Source: Symsagittifera roscoffensis
Lineage: Eukaryota; Xenacoelomorpha; Acoela; Convolutidae
Length of the DNA stretch: 64,000 nucleotides
Direction of reading: 5' to 3'
Assembly (NCBI RefSeq): GCF_963678635.1
Contig: NC_087063.1
Coordinates: 45,672,101 to 45,736,100 of the forward strand
Program-made: the position numbers and the translations under genes
Notes under the pieces: model-generated
Told to the model about the DNA's origin: nothing
Databases searched by the model: none
What the model saw: only the letters and a program-made list of their open reading frames with translations
Shown: positions 10,735 through 20,743 of the stretch, piece by piece
How positions within the stretch are numbered: position 1 is the stretch's first letter
How the letters are laid out: every line of letters starts with the position of its first letter

Positions 10735-12903
10735 TCTGTAACTTGTGAACTTACTAAGTGTGCAGTTTTTTCGGGTGTTCGGGATTTTTTTTCGCTGGTT
10801 TTTGGCTTCAATTGTTTTTGCAAATGTTTGATCGAGTAAGTGATCTAGTTAAGCGTTGATTTAAAGGGAAAAAAGATTTTTACGCTTTTGTGTTTTCGGA
10901 GGGGGGCGTAAAAATTTACATTTTTGGAACTTCCAAAAGTTTTTCAATTGAAAATAATTTTCTCAACGGGAGTCTAACCAACATTTACCGGCTTAGTTGC
11001 CGATCAATTTGATGTCTGAAAACGCCAGTTATTGTTTTTAAATTGATCATCAATCCAGAGAAATTTTTTCGAAATGTTATAATTGTTTTTCGACACTGTT
11101 TGATTTTCGTGTCTGCTAGCTTGCGATGCTATGTGCGTGTGGTATCGCAAGTGGTGCGAAGCCTCGCTTCGCCAATGGTTTAAATATGCAAAACTCTGGT
11201 TCACCAATAAGAAAAAGCTTTCTTTCCAGATTTCTGAATGTGATGAGGTGTAAATGTGGAGTGCGTTGAACGTTTCAGCCCCATTAAGATATAGAATGGA
11301 CTCCTACGATAACTTGAAAAACAGTAAAGTTGTCAAGCCTTTTTTAAGGGAATTGTTTTCGATGACAGATTTGATAACAAGTTGTTACATGGTAACACAA
11401 CTCCCAATTTATGGATCACTTTACGTCATCAAACGATTACCGGTATCAAAGTTAGATTCCAAAGTATATAAATTGAAACTCCTGTGCTGCGACTGTGAGA
11501 GGTTGATAGTAGTTCTGGTCCCAAAGTCAATTACAGCTGAAAGTGTTAATTCACCTCACCTGAACGCGGGCTGGGTTTTTGTTCCGAACAAGTTTTTCAT
11601 AACGAAGTGTTATGCTGGTGATGCGAAGGAGAACCAGAGTTTGACAGTCTGCTTTCATGTTTTGAGTTTTATTGTGTTATATTCACCGCATGTAGCCCTC
11701 AATAGGTTTACTCAAAATTTAATTTATAATTTTTTGACGCAGAATTTATTGACATGTGATCCACTTGTTAAACCAGAAGAAAACTGGAATCTTACCAATG
11801 TTACATCTTCATCTAAGTTGGGCTCGTTAAACCTGGTGCACAGCAGCAAAGAAAATACCATAAGAGTGGCTCCTGATAATGCATGTTTTACCCATCTCTC
11901 TACAATTAAAAACAGAACAATTATTATCAATACTCCTCTGCAAACTTCTTTCTCGGAAAATACGCAAAACCATGCTGATCATAAGGACTTCGATAAAATT
12001 TCCCGTATGGAGAAATTCAGAACTCCCGTAGTTCTCAAAACAAGTAATGGTAATTCCCAACATTTAAAAGAAAGTAGGCCAGACACGGTTGAAACGATGT
12101 GCAACATCGAAAATTGTAAAGTTGTTTCTGAAAAACTGAATAAAGTGAACTTTGAACCCTTTACTGCCTTGGAAAAATCAGGCTTATGTTCGATTGAAAA
12201 ACAGAAGAACTCACTTTCAAATTCATTTGAAAACAAAGTAGCCTCAAAATTAACTTTAGTAAAGGATCCCCGCCGAAGTAGTGAGATTTTGCAAGACGAT
12301 TTCTTTATGTGCATTCCACAGAATAAACCCATTTCAAAGAAAGTTAACTCATCGTCGAGACTAAGCAATGCATCAAGAAGTAGTTCATTGAGTAACCAAG
12401 AATCAATCCCTCCGTTTCTACTCACGTCTCAGCGCCAGCCAAGCGAACAAGAAACATCTGCGAGGACTACCATTGAAACGACAAGGGAACTTTGTCTGGT
12501 ATCAGAAATTAAGAGTACGTATAAACCTATTTCACTTGATAATAATGAGCAAATATGTGAAAATGTTCTCATTAATCATCAAGCTGATTATGAAATTCTC
12601 AATGCTACAAAAAAGCGTCAAATCGAAATGCTGTCAGAAAATGGAAGCGAAAACCAAGAAAGTATGCACTGTATGCAAATTGACTCAGTGAAAACAAAGC
12701 CAATTACAGTCGATAAAGCTGCCGAGAATACAGTGCTAAGTGACCTAAATGCGAAAGCGGAGAAAATGCACAGGAAGCGCAAAGCGCCCTATTCGAGAGC
12801 CAAAGCGGCTAAAAAACTGAGAAGTAGTAATCACCCATTAATAGTTAAAAGTTTGCAATATAGAGCTATAGATATTTGCTACAATAATTTGAATTTAATC
12901 TAA
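10735..12903 (+). repeat. Tandem gene-bearing unit, copy 3
   Basis: It begins with the right copy of the LINE target site and follows units 1 and 2 through leader and coding domain until about 11,790 ('gaagaaaactggaa'). There it parts from their 3' tails and continues as a long open frame. Confidence 0.85.
11254..12903 (+). CDS. Unknown protein, 549 aa, intact member of tandem family
   Basis: Residues 1-175 form the domain shared with copies 1 and 2. It is rich in hydrophobic and cysteine residues (LLCCDCERLIVVLVP, KFFITKCYAGDA, FHVLSFIVLY), with no family I recognise. Residues 180-500 are polar, Ser/Asn/Lys/Glu-rich and probably disordered. Residues 505-530 are strongly basic (HRKRKAPYSRAKAAKKLR), a plausible bipartite nuclear-localisation signal. 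The start ATG is preceded by an in-frame TAA six bases upstream. There is no intron evidence within the frame. The truncation of both neighbours at different points supports this as the surviving copy, though it could be a component of an undescribed mobile element. Function not assignable. Confidence 0.55.
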   Translation: MWSALNVSAPLRYRMDSYDNLKNSKVVKPFLRELFSMTDLITSCYMVTQLPIYGSLYVIKRLPVSKLDSKVYKLKLLCCDCERLIVVLVPKSITAESVNSPHLNAGWVFVPNKFFITKCYAGDAKENQSLTVCFHVLSFIVLYSPHVALNRFTQNLIYNFLTQNLLTCDPLVKPEENWNLTNVTSSSKLGSLNLVHSSKENTIRVAPDNACFTHLSTIKNRTIIINTPLQTSFSENTQNHADHKDFDKISRMEKFRTPVVLKTSNGNSQHLKESRPDTVETMCNIENCKVVSEKLNKVNFEPFTALEKSGLCSIEKQKNSLSNSFENKVASKLTLVKDPRRSSEILQDDFFMCIPQNKPISKKVNSSSRLSNASRSSSLSNQESIPPFLLTSQRQPSEQETSARTTIETTRELCLVSEIKSTYKPISLDNNEQICENVLINHQADYEILNATKKRQIEMLSENGSENQESMHCMQIDSVKTKPITVDKAAENTVLSDLNAKAEKMHRKRKAPYSRAKAAKKLRSSNHPLIVKSLQYRAIDICYNNLNLI

Positions 12904-13655
12904 TAGCCTTTTTTTCAAAGAAAAATAGTGTGGCATAAAAACAAGTACTCAGAAAAATTGACCTTGGAGAAACTTAGGTGCGCAACATAAAATTAACGGA
13001 TTATAGAAAACAAAAATTCAGCGATCTGGCGTTATTCTTGCTCTACGCTCCCTCTTCACTCTAAACTTGTCTGGAAACTAAAATATTCTGGTCGATTTAC
13101 TAGACAAGGAAATAATATTTTCTACCCTAATTAAGAGACGTTGAATGTATGAGAAGATGAACAGATGAACTCCACTATCGAACAGCGAAAGTCTAAAAGT
13201 CACGAAACACTTGATTGACTTCTAATTTCGAAAGTGGAATTTAATTATCAGATTTTCTAGTGAATCAAAAATTTTTACCTATTGATCCTGTTGTCTCAAA
13301 TTGGTAATTTTATCAAAAAAGTGTCGATCATAATTTTTCTTGAAAATTTTATCGCAGAGTCTATTAGCCATATATTAATTTTTATTTTAAAATTCGAAAG
13401 TTTTTTACTTTTTACTTTGAAGTTCGAACATCAAGACAAAGATAGGGCAAGTTTAAGTAGATCATTTTTTTGATATTTAAAAAAATATATAAATTTTTTG
13501 AATTTCTACGACTTTCATCTTAATTTTTGTCGGTTATTTTGCCTTGATATATTTATGTTGTATCGCTTCGTCTCAGTATATAAATTTCTAAAAATTTAAT
13601 TCAGTGTTCAGATTTTGTGCCATTTTATAGTTGTGTTGAGAAACAATTTTTTTGA
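12904..13655. other. AT-rich spacer with short dispersed repeat
   Basis: No gene seen. About 13,174-13,260 ('atcgaacagcgaaagtc' to 'tcagatttt') recurs in the same orientation at 14,790-14,880 with scattered changes. This marks a ~90-bp dispersed repeat. Confidence 0.6.
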
Positions 13656-13659
13656 AGTT

Positions 13660-13946
13660 TCAGTTTTTGATCTCACGTTTCATCTGCAAGTATTTCTTAG
13701 TTCTCGTCGTGTTGGGGTGCACTCCATATTTGGGGAAGGACTTTGCTCCTGTTCGCGGCCACCTGAAGTTTTTGTTAGCGTTTATGTCCTTGACGCTCAT
13801 GTCGAGGCATTCTCTGTGGAAACATTTCCTGTAGTCCTCACATTGCATTGAATAGCCTCTCCAGGTCACCGGTTTCTTGCAGAGTCCACATGGCCATCTT
13901 GGTGGCCCCGGGGTCGTCTTCATATTACCCGTTAGCAATAGGAGCG
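13660..13946 (-). pseudogene. LINE 5' fragment: decayed 2A-like motif plus PHD-like finger
   Basis: Reading the minus strand: LLLLTGNMKTTPGPP, then PCGLCKKPV ... CEDYRKCFHRECLDM, a C4HC3-like finger. The order 'LLLL-GD-E-NPGP + CGVC finger' is typical of the N-terminus of CR1/L2-type LINEs in marine invertebrates, where DxExNPGP acts as a ribosome-skipping 2A peptide. Here the D, E and N are replaced, so the 2A function is lost. The frame is closed upstream by a TGA and no RT follows, so this is an isolated fragment. Confidence 0.6.
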
Positions 13947-14208
13947 TCTCGGATCAGCGGAACCCACCGGATGTCTTAGCAGAAACTACGCATCTCTTCG
14001 CATTCGCAACTCTTGCACTCTCGAGTCGTGTAGGAAATTTGAGAAGGCATTGCCGTCTTCCACACCGCATTCATTTTTGTTTTGGACTCCTTGTGTAGAA
14101 TTTTACAATCAATTGAATCATGGCATTAGTATACATCACTTGAGAAAAAACACCCGAATACTAAATTTCTTCAATTTTCGTAGTCGGAACGATAAAATTC
14201 TTGATCTG

Positions 14209-14450
14209 TCAGTAAGCAAAGTATAGTAAATTTGATAAATTTAAGAATTCGTATTTCAACTCACTGCGAATTTTTTGCTCTTCTGAATTTCTGAAAGTTC
14301 GCGAAAACAAAATTTTGACAACTAAAGAAGTCCAGTGATGTGTCCTACTAAAAAGATTTGATGGGGCAAAAATAACAGAAATATCCCGAACCAGGTAAAT
14401 CTTCATTTGACCACTGGCGTCATGGATTACGGCGTTCAATCTAAAGATGC
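14209..14450 (-). pseudogene. Fragment related to the antisense ORF of the LTR element
   Basis: On the minus strand the stretch LNAVIHDASGQMKIY aligns with LHAVLHDAAGQLRTF of the antisense ORF in the LTRs (21,084-21,599). Nine of 15 residues are identical and most others are conservative. The DNA differs mainly at synonymous positions, which suggests homologous coding sequence. The rest of the 76-codon frame has no visible match. It could be a remnant of an older relative of the LTR, or of the gene that the LTR captured. Confidence 0.4.
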
Positions 14451-14459
14451 TATAATTAC

Positions 14460-16740
14460 CCTTGCGATAATTAATGGTATTGCAATTGGCTAAAAGACTT
14501 TTTTACCGTAAGTAACTTTTTTCACAGGACCCATTTCCTGGATTCTTTCATCCTCTGGACCGTTTTGTTGCAACAGACGTATTTTGATGCCGTTAGCATT
14601 TTTAATTTCCAGCCTAATCGAAGTTTGCTTGTTAAGAGTCGATGAATGTAATTCAGACTCTTTCATTGATCTTTATGATTTTTTCGAGAAAAGTCTTCAA
14701 ATTTGTTCGTGCTTAGTTTTCCTTTTTTGCTGTTTGTCTTTGATTTCTTAAGTTAATTTCGTTTCCACTGTTAAAAGGAGGGCAAACTATATTATCGAAC
14801 AGCAAAAGTGTAAAAGTCAGGACAATCGTGATTGACTTTTAGTTTCGGAAGTAGAATTCAATTTTCAAATTTCTCAGATTTATTTTTCTTTGAATCTCGA
14901 AAACTGTCTGTTGGCTATGTTTATGTAGATTTGATTATTAGCAACTAGACTTGTTAATTTTTGCTCGGCTTATAGGCTTCGGCTATTTCTTCCTCGACTA
15001 ACGAGGCCTTTTTTGCGTCGTTTGATGACCGAAAATTTTTGAATAGTTGAGAATTTAAATGAATTTTTTTTTTTTTTTTTACACGAAGGGTTCTCCTCGG
15101 GTATTTGGATTCTATCTATGAAGATGTATCCAGGCTAGAGGTAACATAATTATTAGAGGTAACACAATTGTTTGGCACTTACATTCTTTGCAAACTAGTT
15201 TTTGCGCTTTTTCGGACTTTCGTTAGTTTTTGTGCTTTTTCGCACTTTTTCGAGTTTTGTGATTTTTCGGACTATCATCCATTTTGTCGGCTTAATTCCC
15301 GAAGCTCTACTGTTTTTTGAAGGTTCAGCTTTTTTCCAAGCTGCTGTAACACCCATGCTTGAGTCGAAAAAGCCCGGGAATTGGTTTCTAGTCGAGGCCT
15401 GTGTTTTTGTGAAATGAATTTTTCGGCTAGCTTAGATTATAGCCTGTCTGCTTATTTTTGTGCTCTTATCCATGGGAAAGATTTTTTTTGAATGTTCGGC
15501 TTCTTCCTATTTTTCAGTAAGCTCCTTGTAAAGTTTATAATGGTGCAGTTATCTATCGCCTTATTTGCCTTTTTTCAAATGTTTCCAGTCGTTTTTTTTA
15601 AATAATTTCATTCAACTTTGATAATGTATGTTTAGAAGTTCGAAATCACTGCTTTGAACTTCATTGAAAATTATCAGATAAAACATTAGAAAAAGCCAAT
15701 TGAAAAAAATGTTGGAAACGTTAGAAAAAAATCTAAATTTTTGTCGAATTTTTGTTTCTTATCGTGTTTTTTTTTCTCTTTTCAATCAAACCTGGTTCGG
15801 ATATTTTCCTCGATACTTCTTGATCAGCCTGCTGTACTTATTGTTTTTTTTTCTGCGAAGATAATTAAAGTCCTGAGTTTATTTGCAGTTTTGGTGTAAT
15901 TTCCAATCAATTTTTTCGTCAATTGTTTTTTTATTTTGCGTTAAGTGCTTTCTAATCTCAATATTTTTGTTGAACGATAATTTCTTTGAGCAAGAGAATT
16001 GTTTTTAGGACTTAATTGCCATCACATCACAAACTACTTTTCGTATTTATTCATATTTTGCTCGTAATTTTCAGAATTTTTTTCAAAATAGCAAATTTTG
16101 TTTGTTTGCGCTAATTGTTTCTAGTACACTAAATGTTTTTCTATCCTTCTGTATAGTTTGTTTTCTTTTGCAATTCAAGTTTAGGCAGAGTTATGTGATA
16201 AAGTTGTTTCGTTTTATACCTACCAAAACTTGATGATAGCGAAACAAATGAAATGGACGACAGATTTTCGCCAGCATTTCTTTTGGATAATTTTTTCGTC
16301 TTCGTTTATTTGGACTCGGCTCAGAGCAACTTTTCGTCCTAACTCCTCGTGAAGACTGAGAGTTTTTGCGTGTTAAAGGGTTCACATAAATCGTACACAG
16401 TTCTTTCTTAGGACCGCTGGGTAACTTTTTATGCTTTTTTAATGCTGGTTGTTGTGCTCCGCCTCAGGTTTTTATAAAAATGAGTTTCATTTTGAGATAA
16501 ACATGTAAAAATTTCGGGTGATTTTTTTTGGCGTTTTTTTTCAATTTTTTCTACGATTTGGTGGCTGTATGTATCACAAGTGGTGCGAAGCTCAGCTTCG
16601 CCGCCTCAGTGTTCATTTTTGTATCGGAAGTGCTTCGAAGCTCAGCTTCGCCTCTAAGTCAGAATTTATAAGCTTCTTGAAAAAGAACCTTTCATTGTAT
16701 AATTTTAACTTTAGCGATTAGCAAGCGTTATCAAATCGAA
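14460..16740. other. AT-rich spacer, no gene seen
   Basis: Long T-runs and low-complexity 'ctttttcg' sequence (15,200-15,270). No frame shows coding character. The only structured features are the 'gcgaagctcagcttcgc' hairpins near 16,585 and 16,636. Confidence 0.5.
16585..16650. repeat. Two 'gcgaagc' hairpins
   Basis: gcgaagctcagcttcgc at 16,585-16,601 is a perfect 8-bp-arm palindrome, and cgaagctcagcttcg recurs at 16,636-16,650. Each follows 'gtatc(a/g)(c/g)aagtg'. The same hairpin context occurs in tandem units 2 (about 6,090) and 3 (about 11,145), and inverted near 57,970. Confidence 0.7.
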
Positions 16741-16744
16741 CATA

Positions 16745-17030
16745 GACTTTTTTCACTGAATTATCTTGAAAGGTATTTTACTTGTAATTATTTTTCGTAA
16801 AGTTTCGGAGGTTTGAAAGTTTCCAATTTGCCAAATGTTTGACAATTAACGCGCGAGATAATGCGTTCTTATAACACGTGTAAGCGACGGACTATTGCGT
16901 TCCCAATGGAAATGAGGCCAAAAATTTAATCATATTAACAGAATACGAGAGGCTAAACACACCATCAGTACTTTACATAGCGTGTGGAGGGATATAATTA
17001 AGAAAAAAAGAAATTAAATTTTTCTCTTTC
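16745..17030 (+). repeat. Dispersed repeat family 'GTGTGG', copy A
   Basis: Shares blocks with copies at 17,217-17,600, 58,634-60,935 (interrupted) and 62,240-62,760 (inverted): 'attaacgcgcga', 'acacgtgtaagcg', 'actttacatagcgtgtgg'. Copy A seems 5'-truncated. Non-coding and probably a MITE or SINE-like family. Confidence 0.65.
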
Positions 17031-17216
17031 TCAATTATTTCGCCTATCATTACGCTAACTTTCTTGTACATTACGCTAACAATAGCATGTGAAGTTTAAA
17101 TCAAATGAAAAAGCTTAAAACTGGTACAAGAAAGTAGGTCGCAGTTTAGCAACACCCATCGGCACCCAAGTTAAAAGAATTGGAAATTTGGGCGTTTTTT
17201 GTTTCGACTTTTGAAG

Positions 17217-17600
17217 AAAGTGAGGACTATTTATGCTTGGGTGGTTTTTATTCTGTCAATTTTCGACTTGTTAACTAAGCGTTTTTGACGGATTTTTTTT
17301 AACCATCCGCGAGATATTGTTATCCTAAGCTCAAATTTAAAAAGATATTTCACTTGTGATCATTTTCTAAATTTACTGGCGTTTGAAAATTGCTAGTTTT
17401 GCAAATTTGGGATAATTAAAGTGCGATATTTTGCGTACTTATTACACGTGTAAGAAGCTAATAAATGCGGTCCAAATTGAATTATTGACGCCAGCAATGT
17501 TATCTTATTATCACAATAACGAGACGCTAAATACATCCTTAGTATTTTACATAGCGTGTGGTGGGATAAATTGAAGAAACAATGAAAGAAAAATCTTTTT
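17217..17600 (+). repeat. Dispersed repeat family 'GTGTGG', copy B
   Basis: Direct copy lying just downstream of copy A. It includes the upstream part found in the 58.6-kb copy ('gggtggtttttattc', 'ttttgacggattttttt', 'agatatttcacttgtgat') as well as the 3' 'catagcgtgtggtggga' end. Confidence 0.65.
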
Positions 17601-18299
17601 TTTTTTTCAATTTGTCAAATTTTCGGCCAAAAAACTTGACCCTAAGAGCAGTCAGAGGAACATCCACAAGTCTCGTTTCTGTTAGTAAGCGTATTGCAGT
17701 TGGTTTAGGATTGATTTGAATTTGTTAGGAATGAGAAGTTCTGCAGTAGACTTTTCAGAGGCATAAAAAAAAAGAGGTAAAACTATTTGAATGAAATTTT
17801 GGGTAGTAAAAAACTTATCGCAGCGAATTGACGTGAATCGCCAACCAAGGAAAAGTTTGTGGTTTTTGAATAAAATCAGCTGAAAAATATTTTCGTTTTA
17901 TATTACGAAGAACATAAATTGTTATTTATGCATTGGGTAGTTGTTTGATCAGACCAGTTTCGACAGATTAACTAATTTTTTTGGAGGGAATTTTCTTGTA
18001 CATGTGAAATATCAATGCCCTGAGCTCTTATGCATAAAGCATTGCCTTTGATTTGTTTTCCCAGATTGCCTCTTTTAGTTTCTCACACCCTCTTAATATT
18101 ACAAATATTGAATAGTAATTTCATACGGCAGTTTGCATTTAATACATTTTGCACAAGTCTTAACTTGTTCACACTGAATCTTTTTTTTTGCATTTTTCAT
18201 GAAGTCATGTGGCTTAAAAATGTGACTGCTTCGACCAATTTGGAGTAATGAAGAGCATTATTTTTCTGATTTATCATTAGTGCGTAGCAACTGCGGCGA

Positions 18300-18735
18300 A
18301 ATAATCAAGGTGGCGTCCCTCATGCTTGAAGGACCGAATGCTTGAAATTTATTTTAGCTTACTTTCAGCCAATCAGAATTGAGTATTCAAAATCTCGAAG
18401 TAAATCGTGAAAATCTCGAAGTAAGAAAATAAATCCAGGCCATTAGTGTTAATACTGACCGATTGGATAATAAGCAGATGAGTTTTCAAGACTGAAAAAC
18501 TCTTATGAACTTGAACTCATAAATCTTGATGATTATCTGACTAGTATTGCGGTTATAACCCGCAATTTGTAATATTTTTGATTATTTTTCACTAATTTAA
18601 AACATTTTCTGTTAATATTGACTTCGATTGTGTGAGAAAGGCATTTAGCCAATAGGAACGCTTAGCGATTTTGATTGGTTGAAACTTTTCAAGCATTCGG
18701 TCCTTCAAGCATGAGAACCCTCCCCAATAATCAAG
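18300..18735. mobile_element. MITE with long inverted ends and 10-bp target duplication
   Basis: The element at 18,310-18,725 (416 bp) has inverted ends containing 'catgcttgaaggaccgaatg' (about 27 bp matched) with G-rich tips (ggtggcgtccc / ggggagggttc). It is flanked by aataatcaag at 18,300-18,309 and 18,726-18,735. It has no coding capacity. A 9-10 bp duplication with G-initiated ends fits Mutator-like elements, and a dead Mutator-like transposase lies at 59.5-60.1 kb. The superfamily is inferred. Confidence 0.85.
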
Positions 18736-18824
18736 CTCAGAATTATTTCAAACTTAATTGAGGCACACTAAGTGATCCAAATGATGGATTAGTAGATGTA
18801 AATTATTTTGTTTTTGGTACTTTA

Positions 18825-19288
18825 CATTGTGTCAGGGTTGGGTTTTAAACAAGTTTTTTAAATAAAAAACGTTTAAAACGTATAAAATTCAGATTTTTAA
18901 CTACTTTGTCAGAATTATACCACACATTCTTGGTTGTCAAAAAAACATGGAACCAATTTGAAACTTCAATTATGAAAAACTTAAATAGGCAAAACTTAGG
19001 CCATGGTAAAACATAAAAGTGATACGTCACAGGTTAAGGGCACGCAAGCAAAATGCAAGCTTAGCTATTTTTTCAGAATCTAAGCGGTTTCTCAAGTCAG
19101 AATGTACGAAGCCCATAGATGAGAAGACTCTCTCAATGCCAGCACACATATTGTTGCAGTATGACGTAATATAAAACAATAATTAAAAACATGAATAAAA
19201 AACACCTGTTTTAAAACATGTTTTAAAACATGTTTTAAAACATGTTTTAAAACCCCCCTGTTTTAAAACAGCCAACCCTGCATTGTGT
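18825..19288 (-). mobile_element. hAT deletion derivative with 8-bp target duplication
   Basis: The element at 18,833-19,280 (448 bp) begins cagggttggg and ends gccaaccctg (inverted ends CAGGGTTGG, typical of hAT). It is flanked by cattgtgt at 18,825-18,832 and 19,281-19,288. Its interior encodes, on the minus strand, the last part of a hAT transposase. It also contains an 11-12 bp tandem array of 'atgttttaaaac' (19,205-19,260). Confidence 0.9.
19027..19188 (-). pseudogene. hAT transposase C-terminal remnant
   Basis: About 45 residues ending at a TGA (19,027-19,029): CAGIERVFSSMGFVHSDLRN, then RLDSEKIAKLAFCLRALNL. This is the conserved C-terminal dimerisation block of hAT transposases ('SAGIERVFS-GFVHSKLRNRL'). 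Everything upstream of it is missing, so it can make no enzyme. The intact C-terminal stop shows that the deletion removed the front of the gene. Confidence 0.85.
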
Positions 19289-19388
19289 GCAATTGCAATT
19301 GAGTTGACTACGAAACCACGCATTGAAATGGTGACTTTACTTTAACATGAAGATAAAGTAGCATAAGAAACTGAAGCTTTGAAAAGAA

Positions 19389-19442
19389 GTTGTTGTTTAA
19401 TTAAATATGTTGTTTAATTAAACATGTTGTGTAATTAAACAT
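19389..19442. repeat. 17-bp tandem repeat, three copies
   Basis: Three copies of a 'tgttgtttaattaaaca'-type unit with single-base variants. Each contains the palindrome tttaattaaa. Confidence 0.7.
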
Positions 19443-20216
19443 TAGTCAATCAGATTTCACGATACTAAAACTTTGTTTGGAAAAAAGCACAATAGAAGAA
19501 GTGTCTTGAATATTTTTCGTCAATGCCGAATTATTCTTCCTGAATTGAGTTTTCTATTTTCCCATATTCACGGCAGGAAATGCTATTCTGGAATTGCAAA
19601 ATTAGTTACAAAATAAGTTAAAAACCTAGTTAATTGCAAACTTAGTTACCTCGAAAGGGAATGTTTTTCCGGAACTGCAAACTTAGTTACAAAAAGTAAA
19701 AGGAAACTTTATGCTATTCTGTCTGTATACTATTTTATACAGCACCATTGAAATGTGCAACTTCTACAATTTATTGGTGATAAAAGTCAAGGAATTTAAA
19801 CAAATTTGTGATGACGTTGCACTTTTTAAAATGTAGTTTAAATTCTTGTAGAATACTCTCAGAGACGCTAAAAGTCACCAAAAACTCCTAAAAGTAACCA
19901 TTATTTGCCGCTGATCTCAATGATTAAAAAAGGCGTTAGAAGGCTTAGACCGGTGCTTTATCCGTAGCATTCGTCTAACATAAGATTCTGTTGGAAACTG
20001 AATTAACTTGTATGTTTACTGGATATATCATACTGTAATAATTTACTGATTTAGAGCCGACAAAATGTGTTGTTTGACCCCTATATGCCATCCAAGCATT
20101 TCTGTCGGCCTGGTTTAATAGTTCAATCGACCATAGTCCATATCTGAGTCAATAAGGATCGTTTTGGTTTAACCGGGGTCTTCATATAAGCCAGCCGCCG
20201 TCCATCAAGATTGTTA
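19443..20216. other. AT-rich spacer, no gene seen
   Basis: Contains local repeats of 'gcaaacttagttac' (about 19,590-19,690) but no coding frame. Confidence 0.5.
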
Positions 20217-20425
20217 CTTGTGCAGCCGTAGCCGAGTGCACGGCCTTTAACACAAAGGTCGACGGTTCGAATTCCGGTCCGGGCATGGATGGAGGGATCC
20301 CAGTGTCATCCGCCTCCCCAAGGTGGGACCGGCTGCGGCAAAGTGATGACATCTCCCCAACGGAATAAGAGGACCATTTCTTAGAATCTGTTTAATCAGA
20401 GCGATTTTAATACAAAAAAAATCTC
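20217..20425 (+). mobile_element. tRNA-derived SINE
   Basis: The head (20,217-20,290) resembles a tRNA. It has an A-box-like 'tagccgagtgc', an anticodon-arm-like 'cctttaacacaaagg' with AAC in the loop (valine-like), and a B box 'ggttcgaattcc'. The body is G/C-rich (gatcccagtgtcatccgcc, ccaaggtgggaccggctgc), then the sequence drops to an A-run near 20,420. The extra T in the B box and poor acceptor pairing argue against a working tRNA gene. No clear target duplication was found. Confidence 0.7.
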
Positions 20426-20497
20426 TTTGTAAAAATTATTGGTTTACGAAAAATTATTTTCAAAATCAGTTTTTAGTTTAATCTGTTAGGCCGTTAG

Positions 20498-20743
20498 TTG
20501 TTCCGACCATTGAAAATGGGGAGGAACTTTGTATTTGGGTGTGTTTTAGTTTTTTTTGTTGAGTCGTGTGATATATCATATTAAAGCCCTTTCAGTTGTG
20601 ATTTTAACGACTTTAAAAAAGTTTGAAAAACCACTCCGATGATTATTTGTGGTACATGATTTAGCATGGATAACAAAATAAAAACTAAAAAAAACTTAAC
20701 GACTCCAAGACAAATTTACTCCCCTTTTCAATGGTCGGAACAA
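20498..20743. mobile_element. Palindromic MITE with TTGTTCCGACC ends
   Basis: A 246-bp element with 19-bp perfect inverted ends (ttgttccgaccattgaaaa). Similarity between the two halves continues further inward ('gagtcgt', 'ttttagttttt'). No coding capacity and no certain target duplication. The same end sequence begins the longer repeats at 35,836 and 53,715. Confidence 0.8.

Noticed and set aside
19205-19260. CRISPR-like regular repeats ('atgttttaaaac').
   Set aside because: Short direct tandem repeats without spacers, in a hAT element of an animal genome.
20217-20290. A functional tRNA-Val gene.
   Set aside because: Poor acceptor-stem pairing and an extra base in the B box; continues into a SINE body and A-run.
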